Counted from the first letter of the stretch, positions 7,694-16,628 are shown. The stretch is DNA of 64,000 bases from an uncultured Paracoccaceae bacterium (GCA_947503935.1 CANNFR010000010.1:62001-126000); one strand, 5' to 3'. Translations and numbers: made by a program. The notes: a model not told the origin generated them from the sequence alone.

Positions 7694-8650
7694 ATGATTT
7701 GGACCCGTCTCCTTATTGCGCTTGGGGTGATCGTCGGGCTGGGCGTTATTGCGCTTGCCCTGACGCAGAACCTTAATTCCGGCTTTGTCGTCAGGCCTGA
7801 AAGCAAGGCCGTTGTCCTGCGCTCTGGTGTCGTCCAGCGCGTCGCTGAGGCAGGGTTCCACTTTCGCAACCCGCTTATAGAGGAAGTTGTTATCTACGAT
7901 ACCTGGCCCGAGCGGCAGCAAGTTGTCGAGGGCCCTTTCGAGGTCGTCGGATGCCCTGCGGAGATCACATTGACCTACAACATCGACGATGTGGTCGCCT
8001 TCCACACCTCCGGCGCGGATTTTGCCGCCCTCCAGAAACTGGTGCCGCAGATCCCCGATATCCTGGCCAAGGTATCTGATGATACCGATACGCCAGGCGC
8101 AGAGGCCGCGCGCCTTTTGTGGGCCGCATTTGCCGATGAGAGGCCGGCCGGGCTTCGAGTTATCAGAGCAAGTGTTGATCTTGGTGATTGCGGACCGCAA
8201 CCACCGCGCATCGAAATCCGGCGTGACCCCTTGCCCGCGATCGCGACGGCCGGCGTATTGGGCGCAGAGCGGGCGTCGCTGGCCACTGCACACTATCTGA
8301 CGGCGGATGATGCCAGGGTCGAAATAGAGGGCGCGATTGTCACCTACGATGTTGTCGATCCTGCCGGTGTTGAGGTCTGTTTTGGCCGTTATGAAGCAAT
8401 CGCTGGGCGGGTAACGAGTGCGACTAAAGCCCACTTAAGAAATCTCATAGGATCCGAACAGGTTGACTCGATCGCTGAAATAGCTGGACGTCTGCCCGAG
8501 ACTGTGCGCGGGACGTTTCCCAATTGTGGTATTGCCGTTCGGGCCATTGATTACGGCGCTGCGACAGTGACGCGGCTGATCAGCATCAATTGCGACGAGA
8601 CACCCGGGGCCGAGGAATGTGCAGCGGTGCAGACGATTATCCGGCCGTGA
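7694..8650 (+). CDS. SPFH/band-7-like membrane-anchored protein
   Basis: One N-terminal membrane segment (residues about 4-24) is followed by sequence resembling the SPFH/prohibitin fold. PESKAVVLRSGVV with GFHFRNPLIEEVVIYDT at about 35-70 matches the start of HflC/stomatin domains. LTADDARVEIEGAIVTYDVV at 202-221, with the following VDP and a helix containing LRNLIGSE, matches their central strand-helix portion. Between these, about 100 residues depart from the standard pattern, and a later block ends with several cysteines. At 318 residues it is near HflC length. No hflK or NfeD partner is adjacent, so its role in membrane-domain organisation or protease control is only inferred. Confidence 0.7.
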   Translation: MIWTRLLIALGVIVGLGVIALALTQNLNSGFVVRPESKAVVLRSGVVQRVAEAGFHFRNPLIEEVVIYDTWPERQQVVEGPFEVVGCPAEITLTYNIDDVVAFHTSGADFAALQKLVPQIPDILAKVSDDTDTPGAEAARLLWAAFADERPAGLRVIRASVDLGDCGPQPPRIEIRRDPLPAIATAGVLGAERASLATAHYLTADDARVEIEGAIVTYDVVDPAGVEVCFGRYEAIAGRVTSATKAHLRNLIGSEQVDSIAEIAGRLPETVRGTFPNCGIAVRAIDYGAATVTRLISINCDETPGAEECAAVQTIIRP

Positions 8651-8678
8651 GGGTCAAATATCCGGGCCTTGCGTAGAC

Positions 8679-8704
8679 AAGGGGCAGGTCAGGCCCGCCC
8701 CTTT
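8679..8704. terminator. Hairpin between convergent SPFH and OmpA-like genes
   Basis: AAGGGGC and GCCCCTT form a stem around an 11-base loop, followed by T residues on the plus strand. It lies between two converging gene ends and may serve both. The tail is short, so termination strength is uncertain. Confidence 0.5.
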
Positions 8705-8714
8705 CCGCGCCGCG

Positions 8715-9647
8715 TTATTCGTCAAGCCGTTCGACCAGTTCGACCCGGCGGTTGAGCTGCCGTCCGGCGTCGTTTTCGTTCGAGGCGAGGGGGGCCAGGG
8801 GGCCGACGCCGCCCGATTGCAGGCGGCTCGCGTCGATCCCATATTGCTCTACCAAGGCCCGCACGATCGACGCGGCGCGGTCGGCTGAAAGGCGCATGTT
8901 CATCTCAAACCCGCCGGTGTCGTCGGTATGGCCCACCACATAAAACCGGCCCTCGCGCGATTGCAGGACCTCGGCAATGGTCTCAAGCGACCCGGTCGAA
9001 GACGGGCGGATGACCGCGCTCCCGGTGTCGAACTGAACGCCGTAAAGAATGGCCTTGCCGGCCTCCTCAATCTCGGCGGTCAGTGCCTCGGCGGTGATCT
9101 CGACCGTGCCTTCTTCCATGGCGGCGGCGGCCGCGACCTCAAGCATGTAGACGGGCCGCAAGCTGCTGAGGGTCAGCGCGACCACGATGTGTTGCCCGCC
9201 CTCGGTGCGGCTGGCCGACAGGTATTGGCCCGGCGCGCTGCCCACCCATTGCGCATCGGTGCCGTAGCCGCGGCCGCGCAGATTGTTGGCACCGATCACC
9301 TCGACAGCGGTGCTCTGCGCCAGCGAGTTGCGCGGCGTGTCGACACTGACAAGGATCGAAAAGCCCGCCGCCTCAAGCGCGCGTTCGAAACTGCGCAGGA
9401 TTTCAAGCGCGGCCTTGTCCTCTGGCCACCGGTAGAGATTTGCGCTGAGCGTGCCTTCAATCGTGGCGGTTTCCGCCTCTTCCTCACCGATGGCGGCAAT
9501 ATAGGTCAGGCGATCGAACTCAACGGCGTATTCGCGCATGGTTTCAGACCCCTCGAAGGGCTGAACCACCGTGACCTCCTGTGCCGTGGCGGGTCCCGCG
9601 ATTGTCAGGGCGGCCAGCAGGGCTAGACAGGTTTTCCGAATAGGCAT
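8715..9647 (-). CDS. OmpA-family outer-membrane/peptidoglycan-binding protein
   Basis: The 310-residue product has a signal peptide (about residues 1-22, ending ATA-Q), an uncharacterised N-terminal domain of about 170 residues, and a C-terminal OmpA-like domain (about 199-310) with the peptidoglycan-binding pattern: FDTGSAVIRPSS, GHTDDTGG, LSADRAASIVRALV and NRRVEL. It is therefore exported and probably links the outer envelope to the cell wall. GGAGAGGAG precedes the ATG at 9647. It is transcribed in the same direction as the FG-GAP-like gene upstream, with a gap of about 170 bases between them. Confidence 0.92.
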   Translation of the reverse strand: MPIRKTCLALLAALTIAGPATAQEVTVVQPFEGSETMREYAVEFDRLTYIAAIGEEEAETATIEGTLSANLYRWPEDKAALEILRSFERALEAAGFSILVSVDTPRNSLAQSTAVEVIGANNLRGRGYGTDAQWVGSAPGQYLSASRTEGGQHIVVALTLSSLRPVYMLEVAAAAAMEEGTVEITAEALTAEIEEAGKAILYGVQFDTGSAVIRPSSTGSLETIAEVLQSREGRFYVVGHTDDTGGFEMNMRLSADRAASIVRALVEQYGIDASRLQSGGVGPLAPLASNENDAGRQLNRRVELVERLDE

Positions 9648-9819
9648 AGGTCAACTCCTCTCCTGCGGACAGACGGCCGCTTTCACTGTCCATGAGTGCA
9701 TCAGAAGCGCCGTCGGTTCAAAATGAATTCGGCTTGGAACCTGCACCAGCCTTTGTGGCAGCCGTCGCAAGCCTTGGACCGGCGGGATTATGCGGCAGGG
9801 CCGGCAGGAGGCGGCGGGG

Positions 9820-11097
9820 TCAGTCCCACACCCGCCGCGCGGACGGTCTGCTATAGGCGTGCACCTCGCCCCGCATCCGCGCAGCCGGGTCACGCTCAAT
9901 GCTGCGGGACAGGTTATTGTGTGATCTGCCGATTAGAATCCGGTTTTCATCCGCGACGAGTGCATTCCCCAACTCGTGGTTTTCCAACGCGGGGTCGCGG
10001 TTTCGCATCACGGAAATCAGCTCGAACGTGCGGCGGTCATAGACATAGATGCGCGGGGTCATCAGGCTGGGGTCGATCGGCTGCCCACGCGCTCGTGCAA
10101 CGCGGATGTACTGATTGTGGGTGTAGGCCAGAAAGATGCGATTCTCCGTCAGGGCCAGGCCTTGGCCGAAATACCAGACCTGGGTCGGGTTTTCGGCCCG
10201 GAACGTGTGCAAAAGCGCGCCGGTCTCGATGTCGAAATAGTACACTTCCGGATAGGTGCCGTGCATCTCGGTGTGCGCGGTGGTCAGCGCCTGGCCGTTC
10301 TGAGCGGCCAACTGGTACCCGACCGCATAGGGGTGCTGATCTGGATCGGGCCGGGTGAAGGTGTGCATGTGGGACAGGGTGGTCAGGTCGAACACATAGA
10401 CCGCGCCGGGGCCTTGGACGTAGTTCGTCTCGGGTTCGCCCGCGGCGGGGTCGCCCACCAGCAGCCTGTTGCCGTCAATGGCCAGCCGCCTGCCAAAATC
10501 CGAGGTCGGGTCGTTGTCAGGATTGACGATCTGGCCGACCTTCTGGCGGGTTTCGATATCATAGACCTCAAGCAGGCGGGCGCCGTTTTCATCGATATTG
10601 CGCGCAAGAAAGATGCCGCCCCAAAAGCCCAGAGCCGCCTCATTGCCCCACCATTTGTCGTCCGGGTCCGGCGCGGGGATGGTGAAAAGATGCCGCGCGG
10701 CCCCGCCGGTGCTGTCACTTATATCGAAAAGCTCGATCGAGTTGTTCGACGCCACCAGCGCGAAGTCGCCATTCAGCGCCACGGAGGATCCGAAATCGCC
10801 CTCATCCTCGGGGGAGGGGTCGTCGAAGCTGAGCAGAAGCTCGCCGCTCTCAAGGTCAAACAGAAACGCCCGGCCGGCTTGGGCGATCTTGCCGTCCAAT
10901 TCGCGCGCGGCCGTGGGTGCGCCGATAAGAGCCAGATCGCCATGCAGCGCCATGGCCATCCCGAATTCGTCGAAATCGTTGTAGCCAGGGGGCTGGGGGT
11001 CGGGGTTGCGGTAGACTTGTGCGGGGCTATCGATGGTGTCCGCCGACAGAGGCAGTGTCGCGGCAAGAAAGATCGCGATGGCGTATTTTATGTGCAT
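9820..11097 (-). CDS. Exported FG-GAP/beta-propeller-like repeat protein
   Basis: A signal peptide (about 1-19, ending LSADT) is followed by repeating units in which a hydrophobic strand reads like GDLALIGAP, GDFALVAS or NRLLVGDP and then a strand such as GAVYVFDLTT or GRAFLFDLES. This is the pattern of FG-GAP or hyalin-type beta-propeller blades, about six to seven of them across 425 residues, without lipoprotein or membrane segments. It is likely a periplasmic or secreted propeller of unknown ligand. The final residues become basic. No enzyme motif was seen. Confidence 0.75.
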   Translation of the reverse strand: MHIKYAIAIFLAATLPLSADTIDSPAQVYRNPDPQPPGYNDFDEFGMAMALHGDLALIGAPTAARELDGKIAQAGRAFLFDLESGELLLSFDDPSPEDEGDFGSSVALNGDFALVASNNSIELFDISDSTGGAARHLFTIPAPDPDDKWWGNEAALGFWGGIFLARNIDENGARLLEVYDIETRQKVGQIVNPDNDPTSDFGRRLAIDGNRLLVGDPAAGEPETNYVQGPGAVYVFDLTTLSHMHTFTRPDPDQHPYAVGYQLAAQNGQALTTAHTEMHGTYPEVYYFDIETGALLHTFRAENPTQVWYFGQGLALTENRIFLAYTHNQYIRVARARGQPIDPSLMTPRIYVYDRRTFELISVMRNRDPALENHELGNALVADENRILIGRSHNNLSRSIERDPAARMRGEVHAYSRPSARRVWD

Positions 11098-11249
11098 CCG
11101 GCCCTCGTTTCGCGCCGACGGTGGCGTGGCTTTGCCGCAGGGTCAAGACCGATCGGCATCGCAAGCGGCGGGACAGCTTGATCCCGGGTTCCATTTTCCG
11201 TGCCTGTGTGTCAGCACGGTCGGGGCGCTGAAAACAGGGAGTGGCGCGG

Positions 11250-12251
11250 ATGGATATTCTGGTTGAGTTCCTCATGCGCGTATTGGGCCAGTTTCAATCG
11301 CCCGCCTTGGCCTTTCTGATCGGCGGCATTCTGGTGGCGGCGGCGGGGTCGAAGCTGCAGATCCCCGATGCGATCTATCAGTTTGCGGTCTTCATGCTGC
11401 TGATGCGGATTGGTCTGAACGGGGGTATGGAGATTCGCGAGGCCGACCTGACCGAGATGCTCTTGCCTGCCTTGGCGGCGGCGGGGATCGGCGCGGGGAT
11501 CGTGCTCCTTGGGCTGGTGACACTGGCGCGGCTGCCCAAGATCAACCGGCCCGACGCCATCGCGACGGCGGGGCTTTTCGGCGCGGTCAGTGCCTCGACC
11601 CTGGGTGCTGCGATGCTGATGATGGAGCAGGAGGGCATCGAGTACGAGGCCTGGGTGCCCGCGCTCTACCCCTTCATGGACATCCCCGCGCTGGTCCTGG
11701 CGATCGTGCTGGCAGGCATGCACAAGGCGCGCAGCACAGGTGCGGCGCGCGAGAGTGTGGCTGTCTGGCAGATCGTGCGCGAAAGCTTGCAGGGCGCGGC
11801 ATTGTCGGCGCTGATCCTGGGGCTTTTGCTGGGCCTCTTCACCCGGCCGGAACGGGTGTTCGAGACGTTCTATGACCCGCTGTTCCGGGGCCTTTTGTCG
11901 GTTCTGATGCTGATCATGGGGATGGAGGCGTGGCAGCGCCTGGGCGAGTTGCGCAAGGTGGCGCAATGGTATGCGGTCTATGCGGTGCTGGCGCCGATCA
12001 CCCATGGGCTGGTGGCCTTCGGCATCGGCTATCTGATCCATCTGGCGACGGGGTTCAGCCCCGGCGGTGTGATCTTGCTGGCGGTTCTGGCGGCGTCATC
12101 CTCGGATATCTCTGGCCCCCCCACCTTGCGCGCGGGCATCCCCGAGGCGAACCCCTCGGCCTATATCGGCGCCTCGACCAGCCTTGGCACGCCGATTGCC
12201 GTGGGTCTCTGCATTCCGCTTTTCATCGCGCTGGCGCAGGTGGTGTTCTGA
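11250..12251 (+). CDS. SbtA-like sodium-dependent bicarbonate permease
   Basis: Inner-membrane protein of about ten hydrophobic segments in 333 residues, resembling the SbtA (DUF897) family of sodium-dependent bicarbonate transporters. Family-like blocks include AGLFGAVSASTLGAA, the long helix-breaking AASSSDISGPPTLRAGIPEA and GASTSLGTPIAVG near the C terminus. The ATG at 11250 with GGGAG eight bases upstream is preferred over the GTG at 11241. A PII-like SbtB homologue lies just downstream on the opposite strand, which strongly supports the assignment. In cyanobacteria the pair forms part of the carbon-concentrating mechanism; in a heterotroph its role may be anaplerotic bicarbonate uptake (inference). 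Confidence 0.82.
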   Translation: MDILVEFLMRVLGQFQSPALAFLIGGILVAAAGSKLQIPDAIYQFAVFMLLMRIGLNGGMEIREADLTEMLLPALAAAGIGAGIVLLGLVTLARLPKINRPDAIATAGLFGAVSASTLGAAMLMMEQEGIEYEAWVPALYPFMDIPALVLAIVLAGMHKARSTGAARESVAVWQIVRESLQGAALSALILGLLLGLFTRPERVFETFYDPLFRGLLSVLMLIMGMEAWQRLGELRKVAQWYAVYAVLAPITHGLVAFGIGYLIHLATGFSPGGVILLAVLAASSSDISGPPTLRAGIPEANPSAYIGASTSLGTPIAVGLCIPLFIALAQVVF

Positions 12252-12305
12252 CGTTTTTGCGCTTGTGTTGCGCGAACCGTCCAGCGCGGAACAAGGCCAA
12301 AGGCC

Positions 12306-12446
12306 GCCGCGCTATCGTCGGGCCGCCTCCACGGCCCGGCGATTGATCGCCGCAAGGGCGCTGTTCAGACTTGGTTCGATACTCCACCATAAAGCGCGGC
12401 TGCGGCAAGGCTGGATCGCCGCACCGCGGCCCGACGATAGCGCGGC
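12306..12446. repeat. Perfect 21-bp inverted repeat between sbtA- and sbtB-like genes
   Basis: The arms 12306-12326 and 12426-12446 are exact reverse complements, each containing GCGCTATCGTCGGGCCGC, with a 99-base spacer. A smaller hairpin, CGGGCCG with CGGCCCG, begins within the left arm. The element lies between converging genes. No reading frame in the spacer is convincing. It could be a long-range transcript hairpin, a small non-autonomous palindromic element, or a dispersed intergenic repeat. Confidence 0.85.
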
Positions 12447-12526
12447 TTGCGCTGAAGTGCGATCCCGTCAGAGGCTTGCATACCTCCGCTGGATCAAGCA
12501 AATGCTCTCTTCGCTCTTATGTGCCG

Positions 12527-12844
12527 CTATAACTCAAACTTGTGCGGGCGCAGGATTTCGACCGGCTCGAGATACGTGATGCCGGAATAGTTGGTGAAAA
12601 ACCTCTGGGCCACCGCATCGGCGATCTGTTCGGCCTTGTCGCGGTTCGACACGATCACCTCGATTTTGACGTTCGGCCCCAGCCCCGAGACCTGCGAGCC
12701 CGTGGTCGACCGCTTTCCGCGGCTGCCCTTGCCGCCCGCGGCGACATGGGTGTAGCCGGTGGCGCCATTGGCCTCGATGATGGCCGCGACTTTGTCCAGA
12801 AGAACGCCCTCGGTGATGATCACCACTTTGGTCGCGTCATGCAT
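12527..12844 (-). CDS. SbtB-like PII-family signalling protein
   Basis: The 105-residue product has the PII-like ferredoxin fold: VVIITEGVLLDKVAAII, the loop segment GYTHVAAGGKGSRGKRSTTG, then VKIEVIVSN and a helix ending in VAQRFFTNYSG. The GKGSRG-RS segment is diagnostic of SbtB rather than GlnB/GlnK, which carry a urylylatable tyrosine loop. The cyanobacterial C-terminal CGPxGC redox loop is absent; the chain ends ILRPHKFEL. By analogy it binds adenyl nucleotides and gates the adjacent SbtA-like permease. The ATG at 12844 has GGAGG upstream. Confidence 0.85.
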   Translation of the reverse strand: MHDATKVVIITEGVLLDKVAAIIEANGATGYTHVAAGGKGSRGKRSTTGSQVSGLGPNVKIEVIVSNRDKAEQIADAVAQRFFTNYSGITYLEPVEILRPHKFEL

Positions 12845-12922
12845 CGGTAAGCCTCCCTCATGCTAGCCGGTGCTATAGGGCCGCAGTCTGACGTCCAGTG
12901 CAAGATGCTTTGCCGCCGGTCG

Positions 12923-13666
12923 TCAGTATTGGTTGGCATTCACGGCGAATTCGGTCCGCACGCGCTGGATGCTGGGGCCGTCGCCCGTCGCGAGGTGGTC
13001 GAAGAAACTGAGAAATGCCGGGCAAAGCATGGGGTTGCCAGAGGTCGGCGCAGTGACGGCGTCGACCATCCCGTCGGTGGCGCCGCCTGCGACCCAGGCC
13101 GCCATCACGCTGTCGTAGTCCGCCATGCTGGGGGCTTCCATTCTGTCAGCATTGTCACGGCCATCGTAAATCGCGGTGAAGACCGCTTTCGCAGAGGCGT
13201 CGATCTGCGGCATGATCTTTGCGGCATCCGTCGGATTCAGCGCGCCGGGCCCCGCCATGAGCAGGGCGTTGCACGTCGTTCGGTCATCCTCGAATGCGGC
13301 GAGGACAGCGCGCTGCGCGTTCAGCAGGGCGATGATGCTGTCCTGCGGCGCCTGCCAAAGGTAATGGGCGTTGCGGCGCCGGATGCTGGCGCCGATTTCA
13401 ACGCCTTGCGCGAAGGCCTGCTGCGGCCCCACGCCGCTATTGGCCAAAGTGGTGAACGCCCCCATCATCTCGTCGTATTCGCCGGGTGAGCGCTCGCGCA
13501 GGATCTCGATGAAGCCGTTGCCGGGCTGCTTGGCCAGCATTTCGGCGACCTCGTCCTGGGTCACCGTGCCGCCACCCAGCAGATAGGTCGTGACCAGGAA
13601 CTTCACGGCAAAGTAACCACCCACACCGGCAGCCATGGCGACAAGGGTTTTGAGAAGGTTCTTCAA
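12923..13666 (-). CDS. Hypothetical membrane-anchored or exported protein
   Basis: The family is not recognised. The product of 247 residues has an N-terminal hydrophobic stretch (LVAMAAGVGGYFAVKFLV, about residues 6-23) that could be an uncleaved anchor, followed by a mostly helical soluble domain with two cysteines, predicted to face the periplasm. The TTG at 13666 is chosen because AGGAG lies seven bases upstream; an out-of-frame ATG overlaps it, and the longer frame to 13816 would run into the divergent YdcF-like gene's promoter. No operon partner. Confidence 0.65.
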   Translation of the reverse strand: MKNLLKTLVAMAAGVGGYFAVKFLVTTYLLGGGTVTQDEVAEMLAKQPGNGFIEILRERSPGEYDEMMGAFTTLANSGVGPQQAFAQGVEIGASIRRRNAHYLWQAPQDSIIALLNAQRAVLAAFEDDRTTCNALLMAGPGALNPTDAAKIMPQIDASAKAVFTAIYDGRDNADRMEAPSMADYDSVMAAWVAGGATDGMVDAVTAPTSGNPMLCPAFLSFFDHLATGDGPSIQRVRTEFAVNANQY

Positions 13667-13839
13667 AATACATCTCCTGAAATCACTTGGGCTTGTCGCC
13701 ACATTGACCAATCTTCGGACCAGACTCAATCCCCCGCCGGTGCGCGTGGGATTTGCGGTTGATCCGGCGCACTGGCCTTGTTTTCCCGCGACCCAGTGGT
13801 CAAAGCTGCGACGCAAAGGCGGGCAGAGAAAGGCAAGTC

Positions 13840-14481
13840 ATGCGGGCCATACGACGGATCTTTGCGGTTTGTGTCATGATCTATCTGATGACCGTTCTGG
13901 TGGTGGCTGGTTTCGCAGTGGCCCTTGGGCCGCGCGGGGCGGAAGGCTTGCAGCCGACTGACGTGATCGTGGTTCTGGGCGCGGGGATGGATGCTGATGG
14001 GACCTTGCATCCCTCAAGCGAACGGCGCGTCGACCTGGGGGTTGCGCTCTGGCAGGCGGGGCTGGCGCCTGCCTTGCATTTCACCGGCGGCATGGGGCGG
14101 CCCGGCGGGCCCTCGGCGGGCGGGCAGATGGCCGCGCGCGCCATGGCACAAGGGGTGCCGGAAGCGGCGATCACCACCGAGGGGCGATCCCTCTCAACGC
14201 TGCAAAACGCGCTTTTCTCGCAGCCGATGCTGGCCGAGGCGAGGTCTTTGCGCCTTGTGACCGAGGGGTTTCACCTGCCGCGGGCCTGGGCCAGCTTTGC
14301 CTGGGTGGGCGACCAGACCCTCTATCTCAGCGCCTCGACCGGGTTCCGCCCCGGATCGTCTGTGCGCATGGTCCTGCGCGAGGCGGCGGCGATCTGGTTC
14401 AACCTGGCCCGCGCCCTGGTCTACGGGCTGGCGGGCGCGCTTGGTGTGGCCGGGGACACACGCGCAGACTGGCTGGCATAA
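13840..14481 (+). CDS. YdcF-family (DUF218) membrane protein
   Basis: DUF218 proteins such as YdcF/SanA/ElyC are membrane-anchored enzymes of cell-envelope metabolism. One N-terminal hydrophobic segment (about residues 9-30) is followed by the domain core: DVIVVLGAGMDADGTLHPS, ERRVDLGVALWQAGLAP, FTGGMG, a TEGRSLSTLQNALF block and LVTEGFHLPRA. The order matches the family, and 213 residues is normal. A longer open frame begins at 13753 but the ATG at 13840 has an AAAGG-type site ahead and starts at the membrane segment. Confidence 0.88.
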   Translation: MRAIRRIFAVCVMIYLMTVLVVAGFAVALGPRGAEGLQPTDVIVVLGAGMDADGTLHPSSERRVDLGVALWQAGLAPALHFTGGMGRPGGPSAGGQMAARAMAQGVPEAAITTEGRSLSTLQNALFSQPMLAEARSLRLVTEGFHLPRAWASFAWVGDQTLYLSASTGFRPGSSVRMVLREAAAIWFNLARALVYGLAGALGVAGDTRADWLA

Positions 14482-14629
14482 ACGCCCCTTCCACAGGTCG
14501 CCCCCGATGACTATGTGACGCCACGCGCACCGCCTTTGCATGGGCTTTCGATGCCTTGCCATTGCGGGGTCCCGCCACTAGGGTGCGCGCCAATTTCGGG
14601 GCAGATTTCCCCCAACGGAGAGGACAGAC

Positions 14630-14953
14630 ATGCTGGTGACACCCGCCTATGCCCAGGCCGCCGGGGGCGGCAGCCCGGTGATGAGCTTCATCCCGCTTCT
14701 TTTGATCTTCGCGATCATGTGGTTCCTGTTGATCCGTCCGCAACAGAAGAAGATGAAAGAGCATCAGGCCATGGTCGCCGCCCTGCGTCGCGGGGATGAG
14801 GTGGTCACCCAAGGTGGCGTTGTCGGCAAGGTCACCAAGGTGAAGGATGACGGCGAGGTCGAGGTTGAGATTGCCCAGGGCGTCAAGATCCGGGTGATCA
14901 AGCACACCATCGCGCAAGTCGTCTCGAAAACCGAACCCGCAAACACGAACTGA
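14630..14953 (+). CDS. yajC: Sec translocase accessory subunit YajC
   Basis: Small inner-membrane protein that associates with SecDF and the SecYEG channel. One hydrophobic segment (about residues 15-34) is followed directly by the hallmark IRPQQKKMKEHQ and a soluble tail with LRRGDEVVTQGGVVGKV. At 107 residues it is typical. It is the first gene of the run yajC-secD-secF, with an 11-base gap to secD, and AGAGGA precedes the ATG. The 148 bases upstream probably hold the operon promoter, although no box is distinctive. Confidence 0.97.
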   Translation: MLVTPAYAQAAGGGSPVMSFIPLLLIFAIMWFLLIRPQQKKMKEHQAMVAALRRGDEVVTQGGVVGKVTKVKDDGEVEVEIAQGVKIRVIKHTIAQVVSKTEPANTN

Positions 14954-14963
14954 GCGCCATCTG

Positions 14964-16628
14964 ATGCTGCAAATTCCCCTCTGGAAGCGGGTGATGATCT
15001 GGAGCGTTTGCGCTCTGGGCCTGATATTCGCCCTGCCGAACCTGTTTTACTCCCGCGTTGAGGGGCACAACGACGCCTTGGTTGAGATCGAGGCGACCGG
15101 CGTCGAGACGCCGGAACTGGTGGCCGCGCGCGATGCCTGGCCGATGTGGATGCCAAGCAGCCTGGTCAATCTGGGGCTCGACCTGCGGGGGGGCGCGCAT
15201 CTTCTGGCCGAGGTGAATCTGGATGAGGTCTATGCCGACCGGGTCGACAGCTATTGGTTCGAGGTCCGCGAGGCGCTGCGCGATGAACGGGCGACCATCG
15301 GAACGATCCGCCGACAAGACAGCGCGCCTGACGAGCTTCGGGTGAGCATTTCCGAACCCTCTGGCATGCCGCGCGCCCTTCAGGTGGTGCGTGATCTGGC
15401 CCAGCCCATCGTCTCGCTGACCGGCGTGGGCGCCAATGATATCGAGGTCGTGGCCGAGGGCAACCAACTGGTTCTGACGCTGACCGAAGACGAAAAACGC
15501 GCCATTGACGACCGCACCATGCGCCGGTCGGTTGAGATCGTGCGCCGCCGCGTCGATGAGGTCGGCACCCGCGAACCCACGATCCAGCGGCAGGGGTCGG
15601 ACCGCATATTGATCCAGGTGCCGGGCATCGGCTCGGCCGCCGAGCTGAAAGAGCTGATCGGCACGACCGCACGGCTGACATTCCACCCGGTGATCTCGCG
15701 CACCGACAGCGCCAATCCGCAAGGTCAGGGGCGCAATGTCGTCTATCCCTCGCTAGACGAGGAGGGGGTCTGGTACGTGCTTGAACCGACGCCCGTTGTC
15801 TCGGGCGAGGATCTGACAAATGCGCAGCCCGCCTTTGACCAGAACGGACGGCCTGCGGTGAACTTTCAGTTCAACGCGTCAGGCGGGCGCAAATTTGGCG
15901 ATTACACGGCCGATAATGTCGGGTCGCCCTTTGCCATCGTCTTGGACGAACAGGTGATCTCGGCGCCCACGATCCAGGACCATATCGCCGGCGGCTCAGG
16001 CATCATCACCGGCAGTTTCAGCATCGAGGAATCGACGCAATTGGCCGTGCTCTTGCGCGCGGGCGCTTTGCCGGCCGAGCTGACATTCCTGCAAGAAAGC
16101 ACGGTCGGCCCGGAATTGGGGCAGGATTCCATCGAAGCGGGCCGGATTGCGGCCTTGGTCGCGATGGTGGCCGTGGTGGTCTTCATGGTGGCTTCCTACG
16201 GGTGGTTCGGCGTGATGGCGACCACCGCCCTTGCGCTGAACGTGGCGCTGATCATGGGGACGCTTTCGCTGATCGGGGCCACGCTGACCCTGCCGGGCAT
16301 CGCCGGGATCGTCCTGACCATCGGCATGGCGGTCGACGCCAACGTTCTGGTCTTCGAGCGGATCAAGGAAGAGTTGAAAACCGCCAAAGGCCCGGCGCGC
16401 GCGATTGAGCTGGGCTACGAAAAAGCGCTGTCGGCGATCATCGATGCCAATATCACGACGTTTTTGACGGCCTCGATCCTCTATATGGTTGGCGCCGGTC
16501 CGGTGCGCGGCTTCGCCGTCACCCTGGCCATCGGCATCATGACGTCGGTCTTTACCGCCTATTTCATCACCCGTCTGATCATTGCAACCTGGTTCGCGTG
16601 GCGCCGGCCACGCACCATCACGGTCTGA
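14964..16628 (+). CDS. secD: Protein translocase subunit SecD
   Basis: Inner-membrane RND-type subunit that uses the proton gradient to complete protein export through SecYEG. The first membrane segment is at about 11-30, the large periplasmic domain begins after GLDLRGGAHLL (residues 71-81), and the C-terminal block has five further segments including the conserved GMAVDANVLVFERIKEE in the fourth. The 554-residue length is normal for alphaproteobacteria. It sits between yajC and secF. Confidence 0.97.
   Translation: MLQIPLWKRVMIWSVCALGLIFALPNLFYSRVEGHNDALVEIEATGVETPELVAARDAWPMWMPSSLVNLGLDLRGGAHLLAEVNLDEVYADRVDSYWFEVREALRDERATIGTIRRQDSAPDELRVSISEPSGMPRALQVVRDLAQPIVSLTGVGANDIEVVAEGNQLVLTLTEDEKRAIDDRTMRRSVEIVRRRVDEVGTREPTIQRQGSDRILIQVPGIGSAAELKELIGTTARLTFHPVISRTDSANPQGQGRNVVYPSLDEEGVWYVLEPTPVVSGEDLTNAQPAFDQNGRPAVNFQFNASGGRKFGDYTADNVGSPFAIVLDEQVISAPTIQDHIAGGSGIITGSFSIEESTQLAVLLRAGALPAELTFLQESTVGPELGQDSIEAGRIAALVAMVAVVVFMVASYGWFGVMATTALALNVALIMGTLSLIGATLTLPGIAGIVLTIGMAVDANVLVFERIKEELKTAKGPARAIELGYEKALSAIIDANITTFLTASILYMVGAGPVRGFAVTLAIGIMTSVFTAYFITRLIIATWFAWRRPRTITV

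Noticed and set aside
9976-11181. 401-residue plus-strand frame opposite the FG-GAP-like gene
   Set aside because: The minus-strand frame has a signal peptide and repeating blades; the plus-strand one has neither, only GC-driven openness.
12223-12501. Minus-strand frame covering the inverted repeat between sbtA- and sbtB-like genes
   Set aside because: It overlaps the end of the permease gene and its translation is Arg/Pro-rich; the inverted repeat explains the openness better.
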